A stretch of 64,000 nucleotides of DNA, from NCBI GenBank assembly GCA_039583875.1, contig CM077159.1, positions 99,561,707 through 99,625,706 on the forward strand, in the 5' to 3' direction. This DNA comes from Platanthera guangdongensis. Lineage: Eukaryota; Streptophyta; Magnoliopsida; Asparagales; Orchidaceae. The notes beneath the pieces were generated by a model. It was not told where the DNA came from, ran no database searches, and worked only from the letters and a program-made list of their open reading frames with translations. The translations under genes and the position numbers were made by a program. Numbering within the stretch: the first letter of the stretch is position 1; each line of letters opens with the position of its first letter. Below are positions 20,442-32,253 of this stretch, piece after piece.

Positions 20442-23173
20442 TGAGGGTTAAAACTCCAAACAATTAATGGTTTAAAACACGCGGCGCACCAGATGGTTTA
20501 TTTTAGAAAGAGGATTGTTGATTTTATTTTGGAAGGATGTGGTGCACAAATTTATTATCTATAAAAAAGTTGAAACCGCGTTTTAACGAAAGGAGGAAAG
20601 TGCAACTATAGCATGTAGTACAAGATATTCCGGTGAGGAATATCGGGGTTGTACTATTCTCGGGGATGGGTTGATTATTTCTACACTTCCCTAGAGGGGA
20701 CTATTATTTTACCGAAAATAATTTGTCGGGTTATTATTTATATATATAAAAACAGAAAATAATAGCAAGAGCCGATGAAGAAATAACGCAACGGTACCAA
20801 ATTGAATTTGAACTAAAATAACTTTTTTAATAAAAAGAGATCCTAAATTTCAAATTAATTAAGGCGGAGACTTGGCCATGGAGGTTCTACAAACATGAGC
20901 TCACCTATCTATAGGATTATCGCTCACCTGAACATTAAGACTATTCGACCGGGCTCTCCTCCGATGAAGGATTCCTTTTAATGCCCACATTACGCTAAGA
21001 ACCCCCCTATTGGGTGGGGAACCCAATCCGGTAGAATTCCGCGCCTCCTCTCTCGAGGGTTAGTGCGGAACTCCCTTTAATAAGGGGTGATCGGTCCATA
21101 CGCACGGCCTCTCAGCTAGCTAGCATATGCACTATGAAAACAGATCCCACACATCGATATGTGGTTGTACATGTCGTAAACCCGGAGTAAACCTTAAGTA
21201 ATTTAATTAACGAGAAAAAGAGGACCTTTAATTATTTAAAGCGATTTTATATGTCCAAATGCTCTTCGATACTGAGGGCTAAAAGTGGTTTGCCACTCAT
21301 CGGAATGAGAACGACTTGCGAAAAGAAATGTAGAATTGAAAAGTGTGAGACCTACTCAAACGAGTAGGCGAGAAATGAAAGCAGAAAATGAAAGCAGTAA
21401 ATGAAAGCAGTAAAGGAAAGCAGTAAAATGTAAGTCCTACTCAAACGAGTATGCTGGAAAGGAAAGCAGTAAAATTGCGATTCCTACTCAAACGAGTAGG
21501 CGAGAAATGAAAGCAGAAAAATTACAAGTCCTACTCAAACGAGTAGGCGGGAAATGACAAGTCCTACTCAAACGAGTAGGCGGGAAATGAAAGCTGAAAA
21601 AAGTGCGAGTCCTACTCAAACGAGTAGGCAGGAAAAATGCAAGTCCTAAAACGAGTAGGCGAGAAATGAAAGCTGTAAATGAAAGCAGTAAATCTATCTC
21701 ATACACGCACCCACTCTACTTGAAGAATGAAAACAATAAAAAATGCTAACTCATACATTCACGCACACAAGCAAAAACAAGAAAAACTAAGTGATTGAAA
21801 AATTAAAACAACTAAATTTCTATCGTTAGATTATGCTAGAAATGAATAAAAAGAAGAAATTAAAATTAAAGAAACAAAAGTTTTGAAAATTAAAAACAAA
21901 AGCCATAGTTCTCAAAAATTAAAATGGCGACAAATCCATTCTTATAACTATAAAAATGCTTAAAAAGTGGAAAAAAGAGTAAAAGAACAAAAAGTTTTAC
22001 AAAAATAAAAATAAAAAGATTAAGTAAAAATAATCAAAATCACTTTTATAACTATTTTTATAAATCTATAAGAGAACATAAAGAAAGTACTTAAACAAAA
22101 CAAAAAACTAAGGGTAGATGATAAGAAAAGCTAGTTCAAAGTTAAGTAAAAAAACTGAAAACATAAAATTACTTTTACTCTCATACACACACATATTAAA
22201 AGAACAAAAACAAAGATAAAACAAATAAGATTGTTTAAGGAGGAGTACTTAGATCCATTCCAAAACGATGTACGGAGAAGAAAAACATATATTTTATTAA
22301 GTTTAAAACGAGTTAAAAAGAAAAATAAAAACTTAAGATAGGGGGAAAAATTTCCCTTACATAGCTTGAAAGCATCTAAGCAGCATCTCCCTAAGTAAAA
22401 TGGTTCAGAAAAAAGAATAGTTGATCTTACAGAGAAGATTTATTTATAGGTAAAAGTTTCGGGTTACACGTCCTAGGTCACGGGCATGTCGGGGGGCAGG
22501 GGCATGTCACTACTGTTGCTGAAGTGATCCAGAACATTTTTTGTTGGTTTGACTTTAGGGCTGTACACGTGTAAGTCACAAGCGCGACCCTGCTATCACG
22601 GGCATGTAGGGGAGGCGTGTTAGGGAGGTTTATCTGGGGAAGGCGTCGTATCAATTCGTCGCTGGCGCTGTCTTGTCTGGGATAGGTGGAGAGGTGACAG
22701 GCGTGTCTAATATTGACACGGGCGTGTCAGGAAGCGTTGAATGGCAATGGCGTTGAGTGGTGATGGTGTTGAGTGGCGATGGCATCGAGTGGTTGGATGG
22801 TGTAGATTGGTTGGCTGGCATCGATTGGTTGGCTTTGAGTGGTTGTCATGGGTTAAACACGGGCACGTCAAATCGGGACACGAGCGTGTCGGCTAGTTCG
22901 ACGAACGTCGAACACCGATCGTCGAGCTAGCGACAACTTTCTGTTGGGATCAAGTAACATGCCCAGGTCACGGGCATGACCGAGGAGTACACGGGCGTGT
23001 ACTTTGAAATCTTGACAATTTCCTCAAAATTTTAAGAAAACAAATTTAAGTTATGTTAGGAAATTATATACAAAAAATAAGCATTTTATTGATGAAAAAT
23101 AACTAAAAATGACAAAAATAAACTAAAACGACTTAATTAACATACATAAAATACGTATATTTACAATTTATCA
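20442..23173 (-). mobile_element. Solo LTR of a gypsy-type element (2.7 kb) inside Tat-1 RT
   Basis: Plus strand starts TGAGGGTTAAAAC and ends AATTTATCA; on the minus strand it begins TGATAAATTGTAAATA, an LTR-like start. Flanks are GTCAA (20437-20441) and CTCAA (23174-23178), an imperfect 5-bp duplication. No gag or pol motif is found inside, so I call a solo LTR left by LTR-LTR recombination. It holds a hairpin repeat cluster (21351-21660), a long A-rich stretch (about 21700-22400) and CACGGGCATGTC-type motifs (22460-23000) like those of the Tekay-B LTR. Confidence 0.7.
21351..21660. repeat. CCTACTC-AAAC-GAGTAGG hairpin repeats
   Basis: About seven copies of CCTACTCAAACGAGTAGG (7-bp perfect arms, 4-base loop) occur here, e.g. 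at 21351-21368. Purine-rich spacers of AATGAAAGCAG type separate them. One copy has lost half of an arm. Confidence 0.85.
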
Positions 23174-24074
23174 CTCAACATCCTGACTCTTGATCATGAG
23201 ATCATCTACGTACACCTCCAGGTTCTTCCCCTTTTGCTCTAGGAAGACCTGGTCCATCATCTTTTGATATGTTGCCCCACATTCTTTAGCCCAAAGGGCA
23301 TCATCGTGTAGCAGTAGCACCTGCCCCCAGTGATGAAGAAGACAACTTTTATGTCGGGCAGGTGCATCCTGATTTGACGATAACTTGAAAAAGCATATAA
23401 GAAACTCCTCAAAGAAAAACCGATGGTTGAGTCAACCAGCGCGTCGATCCGAGGCAAGGGATAATAATCCTTAGGACATGATTTATTTAATAAAGAAAAA
23501 TCAACACACATCCTCCACAGGTCTTCTTCTTTTTAAACCGTTACAATATTGGAGACCCAACTGGCGTATTGGATTTTGGATACGAAGCCGGCCCTGAGGA
23601 GCTTGACCACCTCCTCCCTGATGGGCTCGACCAAATTGTCCGCTATGGACCTCTTCTTTTGATGTATGGGGCGGACTTTTGGATACAGGTTGAGGCGGTG
23701 GCAGGATACGTCTGCATCGATCCTTGGCATCTATGTCGCGCTCCACACGAAGACGTCCACGTTCTTTTGGATGAATTCCAACACCCTCCTCTAGTCCTTC
23801 GAGCTCAGCCCCCACTGATCCGTATCTTTTCAACCCTGCCTCCCTAGGTGAGAACCTCCATCTCCACCACCTTCTCGACTATCTCCAGTCGGGACTGCTT
23901 TCCCCACTCTCCAATGTATCCCTCACCTGGGACCGGGATCTCCTCCTCAACTTCCTCCACGACCATCACCTCAGTCAACTCCTCCAGAACTCCTTCCACC
24001 AGCTCCACCTAGGTCTGGATTTATTCCTCCACTTCCATCTCCTCCACCTCTCCTTCGGCCTTTTGCCTGGACAG
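23174..24074 (-). pseudogene. pol: Tat-1 RT, upstream part, and acidic linker
   Basis: From 24074 down, a Glu/Val-rich linker (about 24074-23840) leads into RT: MPRIDADVSCHRLN, VVKLLRAGFVSKIQYASWVS, a stop, then MCVDFSLLNKSCPKDYYPLP, RIDALVDSTIG and MPFGLKNVG. The YVDD catalytic box (EVYVDDLMIKS) lies at about 23185-23220. A stop before the KEEDLW segment and at least one frameshift make it inactive. The right edge at 24074 is set by the inserted solo LTR. Confidence 0.85.
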
Positions 24075-25330
24075 TGTTGGAGCATGCATTCCATGGTTCA
24101 TAGTTTGCTAATAACAAATCTTGTTTGTATTTGATATTTGGATGTTATTGGTGTGCAGGTAACACAGGTTAATATCTCATATCTTTTTGATGGTGACTCA
24201 GATCAGAATTGAGTTCGGGAGATATCGCAGGCAATAGTGGGTATTGCCAACAGGCGATAGCGCCACTCGACACTCGACACAAAGATATCGCCAGACGATA
24301 GTGGTATCGCCAACATGCGATAGCGCCACTCGATACTCGACACTCGACACTCGACACTTGACGTAAATATATCGCTAGGCGATAGTAGGTATCGCCACAG
24401 GAGATAGCGCCACTCGACGCATTTCTGCTCGACGAAATCGTGGCTACCGTTATTTCTCTATCGCCAGATGGCGATATCCGGTATCGCGCGGCGATAGTGC
24501 ACGATTAGGCGCTCAATGTTTGTGCGATGCAAAAATGAGGAGTTCGTGAGACACGTGGCAGCAGTAACCGCTATTGCCAGATGGCGATACCCAGCGATAA
24601 CGCTAGAATATAAAAGCCTCTCATTTTCTGAGAAAGTTACGAATTTCATTACCTGGAGTGCACTTACCTTCATAGACATTTCATTGAGCTCCAGAACTCA
24701 GAGATACTCCATACTCCTAAGAAGGCCAAATAGCGCGGAAGATTGACGGCACGTGCGAAGCATTAAAAGCATCTCTTTCAAGGATTCATCGGCATCTTCA
24801 GCGCTTTGTTTGAAGGGAGTGTCCAGTCTAAAGTGCTCAATTTGTTTTTGTTATTTTTCATTTATTTTCTCATTGTAATCGGAAGGGAAATCGCTACCTT
24901 GTGTGTGGCGTCTAGGTCCTTGTGTGGCTTAGGGGAAAATCGCCGCCTTGTGTGTGGCGTCCAAGTCCTTGTGTGGCTTAGGGAGAAATCGTTGCCTTGT
25001 ATGCAGCGTCTAGATCGGGGTTAGATCTAGGGGGAGGCTAGTAGCAAGATCTAGGGAGAGATACACTTTAGCCTGTCGGTTCTTGGTAGAAGAACCAACG
25101 AGTACACTAGCAAATTATTTATTTCATGATCCTTTGTCTCTAGCTCTATAGAGACACATTGTATTCACTTTAACTTCTTTGATATATATCATTGTTGTTT
25201 CTAGCTTGTGTCCATTTGCTCTCTTCTATTATTTTGTTGTTATTCAGTTTGTAAAGGTTGCTCAAATTGTTTAAGAAAATTTAGAAGAACTCTTATTCAC
25301 CCCCCTCTAAGGGCGCCGTAAGATCCAACA
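24075..25330 (+). mobile_element. Solo LTR of a copia-type element (1256 bp)
   Basis: Starts TGTTGGAGC and ends GATCCAACA (7-bp perfect inverted termini TGTTGGA/TCCAACA), flanked on both sides by GACAG (24070-24074 and 25331-25335). The right end (ATTCACCCCCCTCTAAGGGC) resembles U5 ends of copia elements here, giving plus orientation. No internal region is present. It contains TATCGCC/GGCGATA inverted repeats (24220-24600) and TCGACACTCGACAC repeats near 24270 and 24335. It interrupts Tat-1 between protease and RT. Confidence 0.92.
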
Positions 25331-25939
25331 GACAGCTCCTCCATCCTCCTCTCCATCTCCTCGGCTCCTCCCTACCAAGAGATGGAGTTCACCGTGGTGA
25401 CATAGCACTCTCTTGCCACCTTGGGGTCTCCCAAGACCCTGACCTAGATGCCCTCCGCGTTGAACTTCAAGCACTGATGGAAAGATGAGGGCACATAGCG
25501 AAAAGCTCTGATGAGGGGCCGTCCGAAGATAACATTGTAATTGTTTGGCGCATCCATGATGAAGAACCTGTAGTTTCTGGACTGCCCCAAAGTTAACATG
25601 GAGTCCTAATCCTCCATCCACCTCCTTCCTCTCTCCTGATAATCTGAAAAGAGGTCCATTCGAGGACAACACCCTCTGAGCCTCCACCTTCATCGCGTCG
25701 AATGCCTTCTTGAAGATGACGTTGATTGAGCTCCCATTATCAATAATTATCTGGGAGACAGTAAAATTCTCCACCACGGTCTGGATGACCAACATGTCGT
25801 AAAAAGAATCCTCATGATCTGACATGTCCTTCCTGGAGAAGGTGATATTCTCCTCCGGGGGTGGGGCTAGAGATGTGGAGGCGACGCTTCGGCTGTACAT
25901 ATTATGAATACTCGCCTTCCAGGCTTCCTCAACTACCAC
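25331..25939 (-). pseudogene. pol: Tat-1 aspartic protease
   Basis: Frame with ITFSRKDMSDHEDSFYDMLV, then IIIDNGSSINVIFKKAFDAM, the Tat form of the protease active-site segment, then LFRLSGERKEVDGGLGLHVN. About halfway the frame shifts, and the expected continuation (APNNYNVIFGRPLIRAF-like) is found in another frame around 25490-25560. The last part is cut by the solo LTR. Confidence 0.8.
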
Positions 25940-25999
25940 CCCCCGTGGATCACTCCGATCCCTTCTCGATTGCCGATATCGACCCTATCCTCTCACCGA

Positions 26000-27358
26000 T
26001 CCTCCTCTTCTCTAGGTAGGACTTCTTTAATCTGCACCTCACGGTGGTCTTATTGTTGCTGCTGCTCCCTGGTTCCCCTAAACTCTAGGAACTACGGGCA
26101 CGTGGCTGTTGCATGACCCTCTTCCTGGTGGAAGTCGCAATAGGGCAACTCCACATTGACTTCCCGCATTCTCCTCTGCCGGCCTCTCCTCCTCCCATGG
26201 GCTATCGTCATAGCCTGACATTGATCGGGGAGAGGAGGCCTTTGGCCCTGCCTCCATCTACTGACCCTGGCCCCCTGGAGGTTTTCTCCTCCATGGAAAC
26301 CTCTCTGCTGTACTTGGTCCTGCCACTCCTACTGCCTCCAGCCGAGCCGATTATTCAGCTCCTGACAGACCCACCTCGGCTGCTGCTACTGCTCACTCTG
26401 TCGGGGTTTAACTCTCCTCACCTCTTGACCTCTGCCACCTCCTAACACCTTCTACTCCTCCGTGGCCCACCTGGACAACTTCCAAGCAAAGTCCTGGTTT
26501 GATTTCTCCCCGTCGACCTCCCTCGCCACCCTCTCCATCAACTCCTCAAAGGTGAGAGAATGCACCCTCTTCAGCTCCATCCTAAAGAAGCCCTGTTGCA
26601 GCCTCAGGGTGAAGGCCACCATCAGGGTATGCCTTGGCATCTCCTGTACTTGGAGGACCTCCTCTTAGGACCGATCCAAATAGCTCCCTAGGGTCTCGTT
26701 CACCCCCTGATTCATGTGGAATAAGGACTCAGACTCCTTCCTCTTTTTGGAAGTTGTGAACCTCAGCATGAACCCCCGACGCATGACCTCGAAACAGTAA
26801 ATGGAGCTAGCCGGCAACTAGTCGAACCAATCTCTTTCCTTATCCTTAAGGGTGATGACAAAGAGTCTGCACTTAAAGGCATCTGACATTTGCGTTATTC
26901 AAACCACATCCTCGAACCACTAGATGTACTGAACTGGATCATCCTTCCCAGTATAGTAAGACATCTCCGGCTCCCCTCTAGAACTGGGCCGACTGAAACT
27001 AACTCACTGAAGGAGCTTCCACCCCTACCAGGGGAGCTGGGCAATCTCGCTGCTCCACCTCACCGATCCGGCACACGCTCGCTGAATCGGGGAACAACAC
27101 TCTCCTGGGGAGATCTCGCCCACTCCCCTCCTCCACTACCTCCTTCCTAGCTTGCCTAGCTAGGGCGGCCTCACCTAAGGTTGGGTCAGATGCGACTGGG
27201 ACGGCCGACGTTGAGAACTTGGCCAGCGTACCGAGTGCGAACTTGACGATGCTGAGCACCTCCTTCCTGAACTCCTCGAACATCCGGACGGTGGCGAGAG
27301 GGGGAGGGGATGGCGAGTCCACCCTGCCCGAACCTTGTCCTTCACCTCTAGTCATCAA
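26000..27358 (-). pseudogene. gag: Tat-1 gag
   Basis: The N-terminal part (27358-26999) is Ser/Pro-rich then hydrophobic (RMFEEFRKEVLSIVKFALG). Around 26730-26640 the reading FHMNQGVNETLGSYLDRS, then VQEMPRHTLMVAF and LTFEELMERVAREVDGE, matches the conserved Gag core of Tat elements (QGxxETLxxYLxRF). At about 26104-26150, YCDFHQEEGHATATC is the C-x2-H-x4-H-x4-C knuckle typical of this clade. Multiple stops and shifts. Confidence 0.75.
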
Positions 27359-27410
27359 GCTCGCAGAAGAGTTTCAGTGCTAATCACGAGCCAAGCTCAC
27401 CACACCAAAA

Positions 27411-28241
27411 TGTTGAAACTGGAAATCGGTCTTTATGGAGTTTGACCCTTGGGGAAGGGGCGATCACACACTTACTTCTATCTCACAAGCTAAAAGACCA
27501 AATACTTAACACAAGGAACAAAACCAAGGCTCCAGCACGGAAGTCCCACCACACACCCGAAAGATCTTAGAGCGCTTCCCCTCGTTAGCCAAGTGTTGAG
27601 CTAAGGATACCTCAGAAAGCGTAAGAAGACCAGGGACCCGGTAAGAATGACTTCTGAGGTACCCCCTTGGGTATATTCATAGTTTTTTGAAGTTGGTCTG
27701 CTAACAATGCACCTCAGGTGTTTGGAACAGCTATATACAGCCAAAAGTAGTCTGCCAACAGCGTAACTCTGCTGTTCTGGAAGGATATTTGCACCCCCTG
27801 TAAGGGCATCCAAGAAATTTTGCCTCTAGACCCCACTTGGGGAGTGCTGGGTATGCCGATCACTCGCCTCTTTGGCACCCAAAACATGGTTGAATGCGGT
27901 TTTGGAAGAGTCCTGCTTTACTCAATGCCGAGGAACACAGGGTCAACTCGCCATTCTTCTGGGCGGACGCGACCTGGCTCCTGTAGATCGCCTTCTATAT
28001 CTAGGCAAGCGTGAGTCGGGCTGTTGTGGCTCGCCTGACCCTTATACAGAGGCGAGCCGGTGAGAACTAGTGGAGGGCGCGAGCTGGATAAGCTGGCTCG
28101 CACGGCTTGCTCACCTTCTTGTCGGGAGCGAGCCGAACATCTGGGTTCGCCCACCTACTATATTGATGCGAGCCGGTCATTTTGGCTCGCTTGCCTAGCC
28201 TAGTGGACCCACTCGACAAACACGAGGTTGTACATATAACA
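27411..28241 (-). repeat. Tat-1 5' LTR (831 bp)
   Basis: Plus-strand ends are TGTTGAAACTGG and ACATATAACA (TGTT/AACA termini). On the minus strand TTTTGGTGTGGTGAGC follows as the primer-binding region (27395-27410); I cannot name the tRNA. Parts of 27640-27800 resemble 62690-62830, the LTR of Tat-2 (for example CCAAC-AGC...CTGCTGTT). The right half carries GGCTCGCC/GGCGAGCC inverted repeats (28028-28058 and others). The boundary at 28241 is inferred from the TATAACA end only. Confidence 0.65.
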
Positions 28242-29424
28242 TAGAGGAATATCAAATACATACTTGTGTATATTATTGACTTATTAGACTTCTTCAAATC
28301 TAAGATATTGTGGTCTGTGTTCCAAACAATCTCTCCCTATTTGAAAAAAGTTAGAATCCTAGTCAATGATATACACCACTTTAAAATAGATAATAGAGAA
28401 TAACTCAATGTACGCAAACATCTCAGATAAGTGATAGAGAATATATCAAATAACATTAATAATAAAATAGTAATGTTTACAATAAACATTTAACATTCTA
28501 CAACCCTTAGGAGCCTAAAATTTATAACATTGTTATGGATTTGGTCCCTAATTACTATGCCCCCCAGATTTCTTTGCTGTCTTTTACTCAGCCTCTTTCT
28601 TTTTTGTCTTTGTCTCTTAAAATAACTTTATAGCTTTAAATGATATATGCGGGGTTTTGGGAATCCACTGGTATAGTTCTAGCTATATTGTCCTTTCTGA
28701 ACTTCCTCCTTACCTCTTATTGCCTTTCATACTTTGCCCATTCTATAGAACTATATAGTTTGGCTCTATCTATCTTGTTTTTCTTGATCCGATTCCAGGC
28801 AGTCAGAATTATTATCCTAGATTGTGGACTCCATTATACATAATCCGGCATGGATTCCAGTTATTCTCTGTCTCTTTTTCCTTAGCCTCACTTACTCTTC
28901 CTCATCTGCAACTACTTTGACCTTGTCCTTTAATATCTATTGAGAGGTGGGACTCAACGCAAGTATATCATCAGCATCAACAACAACTACAATATTAGCT
29001 TCAACATCAGATCCAACTCCATCTTCAGGAACTACAGGCTCATCATATATGATGGGATCTAGGCCCGCAGCTTCTTTGACTATATTGGATGTCCAGATTG
29101 CATGGTCTCCACTGGCTTTTATCATTGACCTCTCCCTATTTATGACTTCTTTAGTAACTAGATTGGTCTGTGAGTCCTTGGAGGAGGATATCTTGTCAGC
29201 CAAGTGGTTGACACTAACAGTTATAGTGTTCTTAACTTGCAACATATGATCATCAAGGATTTCGGTGCAGATATCAATTCTCCTTTCAATAATCTTTCTA
29301 TGCTATTCCATGTGGGATTTTGTCACATTATGCACCATTTGCTTGTTTTCAGATATAGCACCCTGGTTTTGAATGACATCATTTTGGTTCTACTGAATTT
29401 GTTGAAGTTAAAGAGCAGTTTAAT
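28242..29424 (-). mobile_element. SIRE-0: old Sirevirus-like element, 3' LTR end and ORF3 part
   Basis: Minus-strand fragment. 28242-28328 resembles the start of a Sirevirus-like LTR (CTTCTTCAAATC...CCAAACA on the plus strand). It is followed by ATCTCTCCCTATTT (28329-28342), the reverse complement of the AAATAGGGGGAGAT polypurine tract seen in the other SIRE elements. ORF3 remnants follow. The element continues after SIRE-1 at 41035. Confidence 0.7.
28937..29245 (-). pseudogene. SIRE-0 ORF3, C-terminal part
   Basis: VINRERSMIKASGDHAIWTS here aligns with the KGERVLVKEGSDHAKWIS segment of SIRE-2 ORF3 (about 59765-59815), followed by an acidic stretch in both. This shows that the fragment is the 3' part of the same unassigned ORF. 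Plus-strand ORFs overlapping it, including one with hydrophobic runs at 28640-28843, are shadows. The frame is partial. Confidence 0.65.
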
Positions 29425-30959
29425 TGTTGGGTATTGTATCCACAATAACCTTGATTTGTATGAAGTCACCCTTGAACTAAGATGAATTAAGTTTGTATTT
29501 GATGTCTTTTCAAGTTGAGTGCTTGCATGTTATAATTGCCAAGTGTAGATCAATGTCAGTATACAACGGGGCACCAAACACAGGACCATACAATGTAATC
29601 CCTAAATGTGTGATCCATGCTGTTGACTCATGTGTAACCTCTCTATTGGGATACACTTCATTTTCAAGTACTAAAGCTATGGAAGAAAGGCTGGTTGCTA
29701 GTTTCCTTGAAGAAAATCATTTTTCAAAATATAATAAAAATTTCTATGTGTTTTTCTCGAGAAGGACTTATTGTACTCTAATAGAACTAAATTTAGTACT
29801 CGAGTGAACTCAGTCAAGTATTCAAGTAGTAGAAGCTATTCTTGAGAAAGCCTAGTGCAATTCTCGAGAAGCCCTGCATACTTGAGTAGATCATGACTCT
29901 CCTTCTCGAGTTATCTTAAAATAAGCTCTAAATTTTTCTAAGTAATTTTCTCGAGATGCCAAAGCTTTTCTCAAGAAGGACAAGACTAGTTCTCGGGAAC
30001 CAGATGTTCTTACTCAAGAAGACAAAAACGTTTCTCGAGTTGGCTTCTTGTTCTCGAGTAAACAGAAAAATTCATCTCAGGAAAAGTTTATTTTTTTTCT
30101 CGAGATTACAGAGGTCACTATATTCTCGAGAACTTAATAACTCTTCTCGAGAAACAGAAATATTTTCTCAAGAACACTTACTCTTCTCGAGAAACGGAAT
30201 GCAGATTTCTGAATTTTTTTAAGTATCTGACGGATTCGATTTCAAATATCATCAACTCTTGATTGGTCCACGTGGATTGTCATTAATTATATTTTGATCG
30301 TTATGTTAAGACTAAGAAGATTTCTTACAGAATTCTGAATCGTCTTCTACTTTCCAAATCGAGAAGCGCCACCGCTCTGTTCTTTATCGCCGATTTTTTC
30401 GATCTCAAAGATTCTGACAAGAAGGATTCATTCGATCAAGCTTTCCGACAACAACAAATCTTCTCCTTGATCGTGGTGATTCCAACGTTCTCAGATCAAA
30501 GAGTTCTCTGATTTCTTCCTCGATTTTTCTGACAGAGCCTTACAACTTTTCAAGAAGGAAGAAGCCAAGATTTAGTCAGATTTGTGAAGACAAATTTGTG
30601 AATTTCAATTTAAATTCATTTGATTATTGTAGGAGTTTTTCTCCGATTTTTGTAGGAGTTGTTCTCCGAGTTTTTGTAGGAGTTGTTTACTCCGAGTTGT
30701 AGGAACATTGTTTCGAGTTGTAGGATTGTTTTCAATCCAAGAGAATATTAGAGTAGCCGAGTTTAGTATGTTTCTAGATCGGTGAGGTGGAAAGTGGACG
30801 TACCCAAGATTGGGGAACCACTATAATTTTTGGCGTCATCTGTGGTTTGCTTGTTTATTTTCTGTGCATCACTTGTACGATTTTTATTCCGCAAAAAGAT
30901 ACAGAACTCACATATTCACCCCCTCTAGGTGATTTAGGTAGACAACTAAAACATTTTCA
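29425..30959 (+). repeat. SIRE-1 5' LTR (1535 bp) with CTCGAG palindromes
   Basis: Starts TGTTGGGTATTG, ends ACATTTTCA. Between 29757 and 30192 there are 11 CTCGAG cores, many within TTCTCGAGAA or TACTCGAGTA palindromes. Further copies are altered by one base (CTCAAG, CTCGGG). Confidence 0.92.
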
Positions 30960-30961
30960 AT

Positions 30962-30973
30962 TGGTATTAGAGG
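30962..30973 (+). other. Primer-binding site of SIRE-1
   Basis: TGGTATTAGAGG follows the 5' LTR by two bases; it is one of the TGGTATCAGAG (initiator tRNA-Met) type with a C-to-T change. Confidence 0.8.
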
Positions 30974-31041
30974 GAGTTTGTTCATCAAAAGGTTAACACC
31001 TTGAACAGACTTGCCCCTAGTTGTCTTTAGAGTATACAAGT

Positions 31042-32253
31042 ATGGACAGAGTCAAGGATTTTGCTAAGCTTCCCATATGCACTAAGGCAAACTTCCCCAT
31101 GTGGAAAGAAAGGGTGAAGTTGTTCATGGAAGCAGTGGATCCAAGGATCTTCATGATAGTGGAAGAAGGACGCTGCATTCCTATGACGGCCTCCACTATT
31201 GATCCCACAAAGAAAGTGCCAAAGAAGCTGATGGATCTAGATAAGGATGAGATTGCACTTGTATCTCTATACAATAAGGCTAAAAATATTATCGCAAGTG
31301 CAGTCGATGATTCTATGCTACAAAATCTCATTCACTACAAATCTGCTAAAGAAATGTGGCAGTCATTGATCGTGTTGATGGAAGGGACTGAAGAAATGAG
31401 GGATGATAGAAGATCCATTTTGAACCAAAAGTATGAGGCCTTCAGACTAGGCCCCAAAGACACTATAACAGATACTTTTGAAAATTTCTTCAAGATCGTC
31501 AATGGCCTAAGGAACTATGGCCGAGTCTTCACCAACGGAGAATTAAAAGATAAGCTCCTAAGATCCTTAACAAAGGAATAGGACAACAAGATATGTGCAA
31601 TAAGGGAGTTTGGAAAGCTAGCTGAGACTGATCCTCAAAACCTCTCCGGGAAGCTGATGTCATATGAGCTTCAAATAAATACAAGAAAAGCTGAAGAAGA
31701 GGGAAGCAGATCCTCATCAAAGGAGAAGTTTGTCGCATTAAAGGCAGACAGCTCAAGGAAGGTTAAAGCTGCATCACTTGCTCCTGCATAGGAAGAAAGT
31801 GGAGAAGAAGACTCGGAGCCGAGCAACTCTGGCTCAGAACTATCAGATGGAGAGTTCTCCCTACTATCTAGACAGTTCAAGAAGTTCCTAAGTAAGAAGA
31901 AGAAATTGAAAGGCAAAGAATTTTCCTTCAAAAGATCACATCACGATGGTGATCATCAAAAGAAAGTCTCAAGTAGCCATGATAGGTATAACTCTAAACC
32001 GTACAAACATATTTCATCTGACATCGTTTGTTATTGTTGTAACAAGCCAGGGCACGTAATTGTTGATTGCCCGCACAAGAAGAAAAAGGGTGGAAGAAGA
32101 GAAGAAAAGAAGTCCTCGTATAGTAAAAAGAAATCTAAAAGAAGCCTAGTAGACAAGAAGGCCAAGACTCTCAATGTTTCTGACTCATCTGAATCAAGTG
32201 AGGAAGAGGAAGCCTACTTCGGGCTGATGCCACAGACAGACGAGAAAGAATAA
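31042..32253 (+). pseudogene. gag: SIRE-1 gag
   Basis: ATG at 31042 (MDRVKDFAKLPICTK). The copia Gag core reads FPMWKERVKLFMEAVDPRIF, AKNIIASAVDDSML, SAKEMWQSLIVLMEG and SILNQKYEAFRLG. TAG stops interrupt at 31579-31581 and near 31790, both in frame. A zinc knuckle CYCCNKPGHVIVDC (CX2CX4HX4C) lies at about 32028-32069, followed by Lys/Arg-rich then Glu/Ser-rich sequence. It aligns over its whole length with SIRE-2 gag. Confidence 0.88.

Larger units (their letters stand above)
15493..28241 (-). mobile_element. Tat-1: decayed Tat/Retand-like gypsy element
   Basis: Minus-strand element, read right to left: 5' LTR (27411-28241), gag, protease, RT, RNase H, second (archaeal-type) RNase H, integrase, a minisatellite-bearing 3' region and an ORF on the opposite strand. 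The second RNase H before integrase and an antisense ORF near the 3' end are known traits of the Tat clade. Its 3' LTR is not in the window; the simplest reading is that Tekay-A inserted into the antisense ORF and the rest lies to the left. Two solo LTRs interrupt it. Without them about 8.75 kb remain here. Confidence 0.85.

Noticed and set aside
28640..28843. Small hydrophobic plus-strand ORF resembling a membrane protein
   Set aside because: Lies antisense to SIRE-0 ORF3 remnants; hydrophobic only because it is the complement of a Lys/Glu-rich coding stretch.
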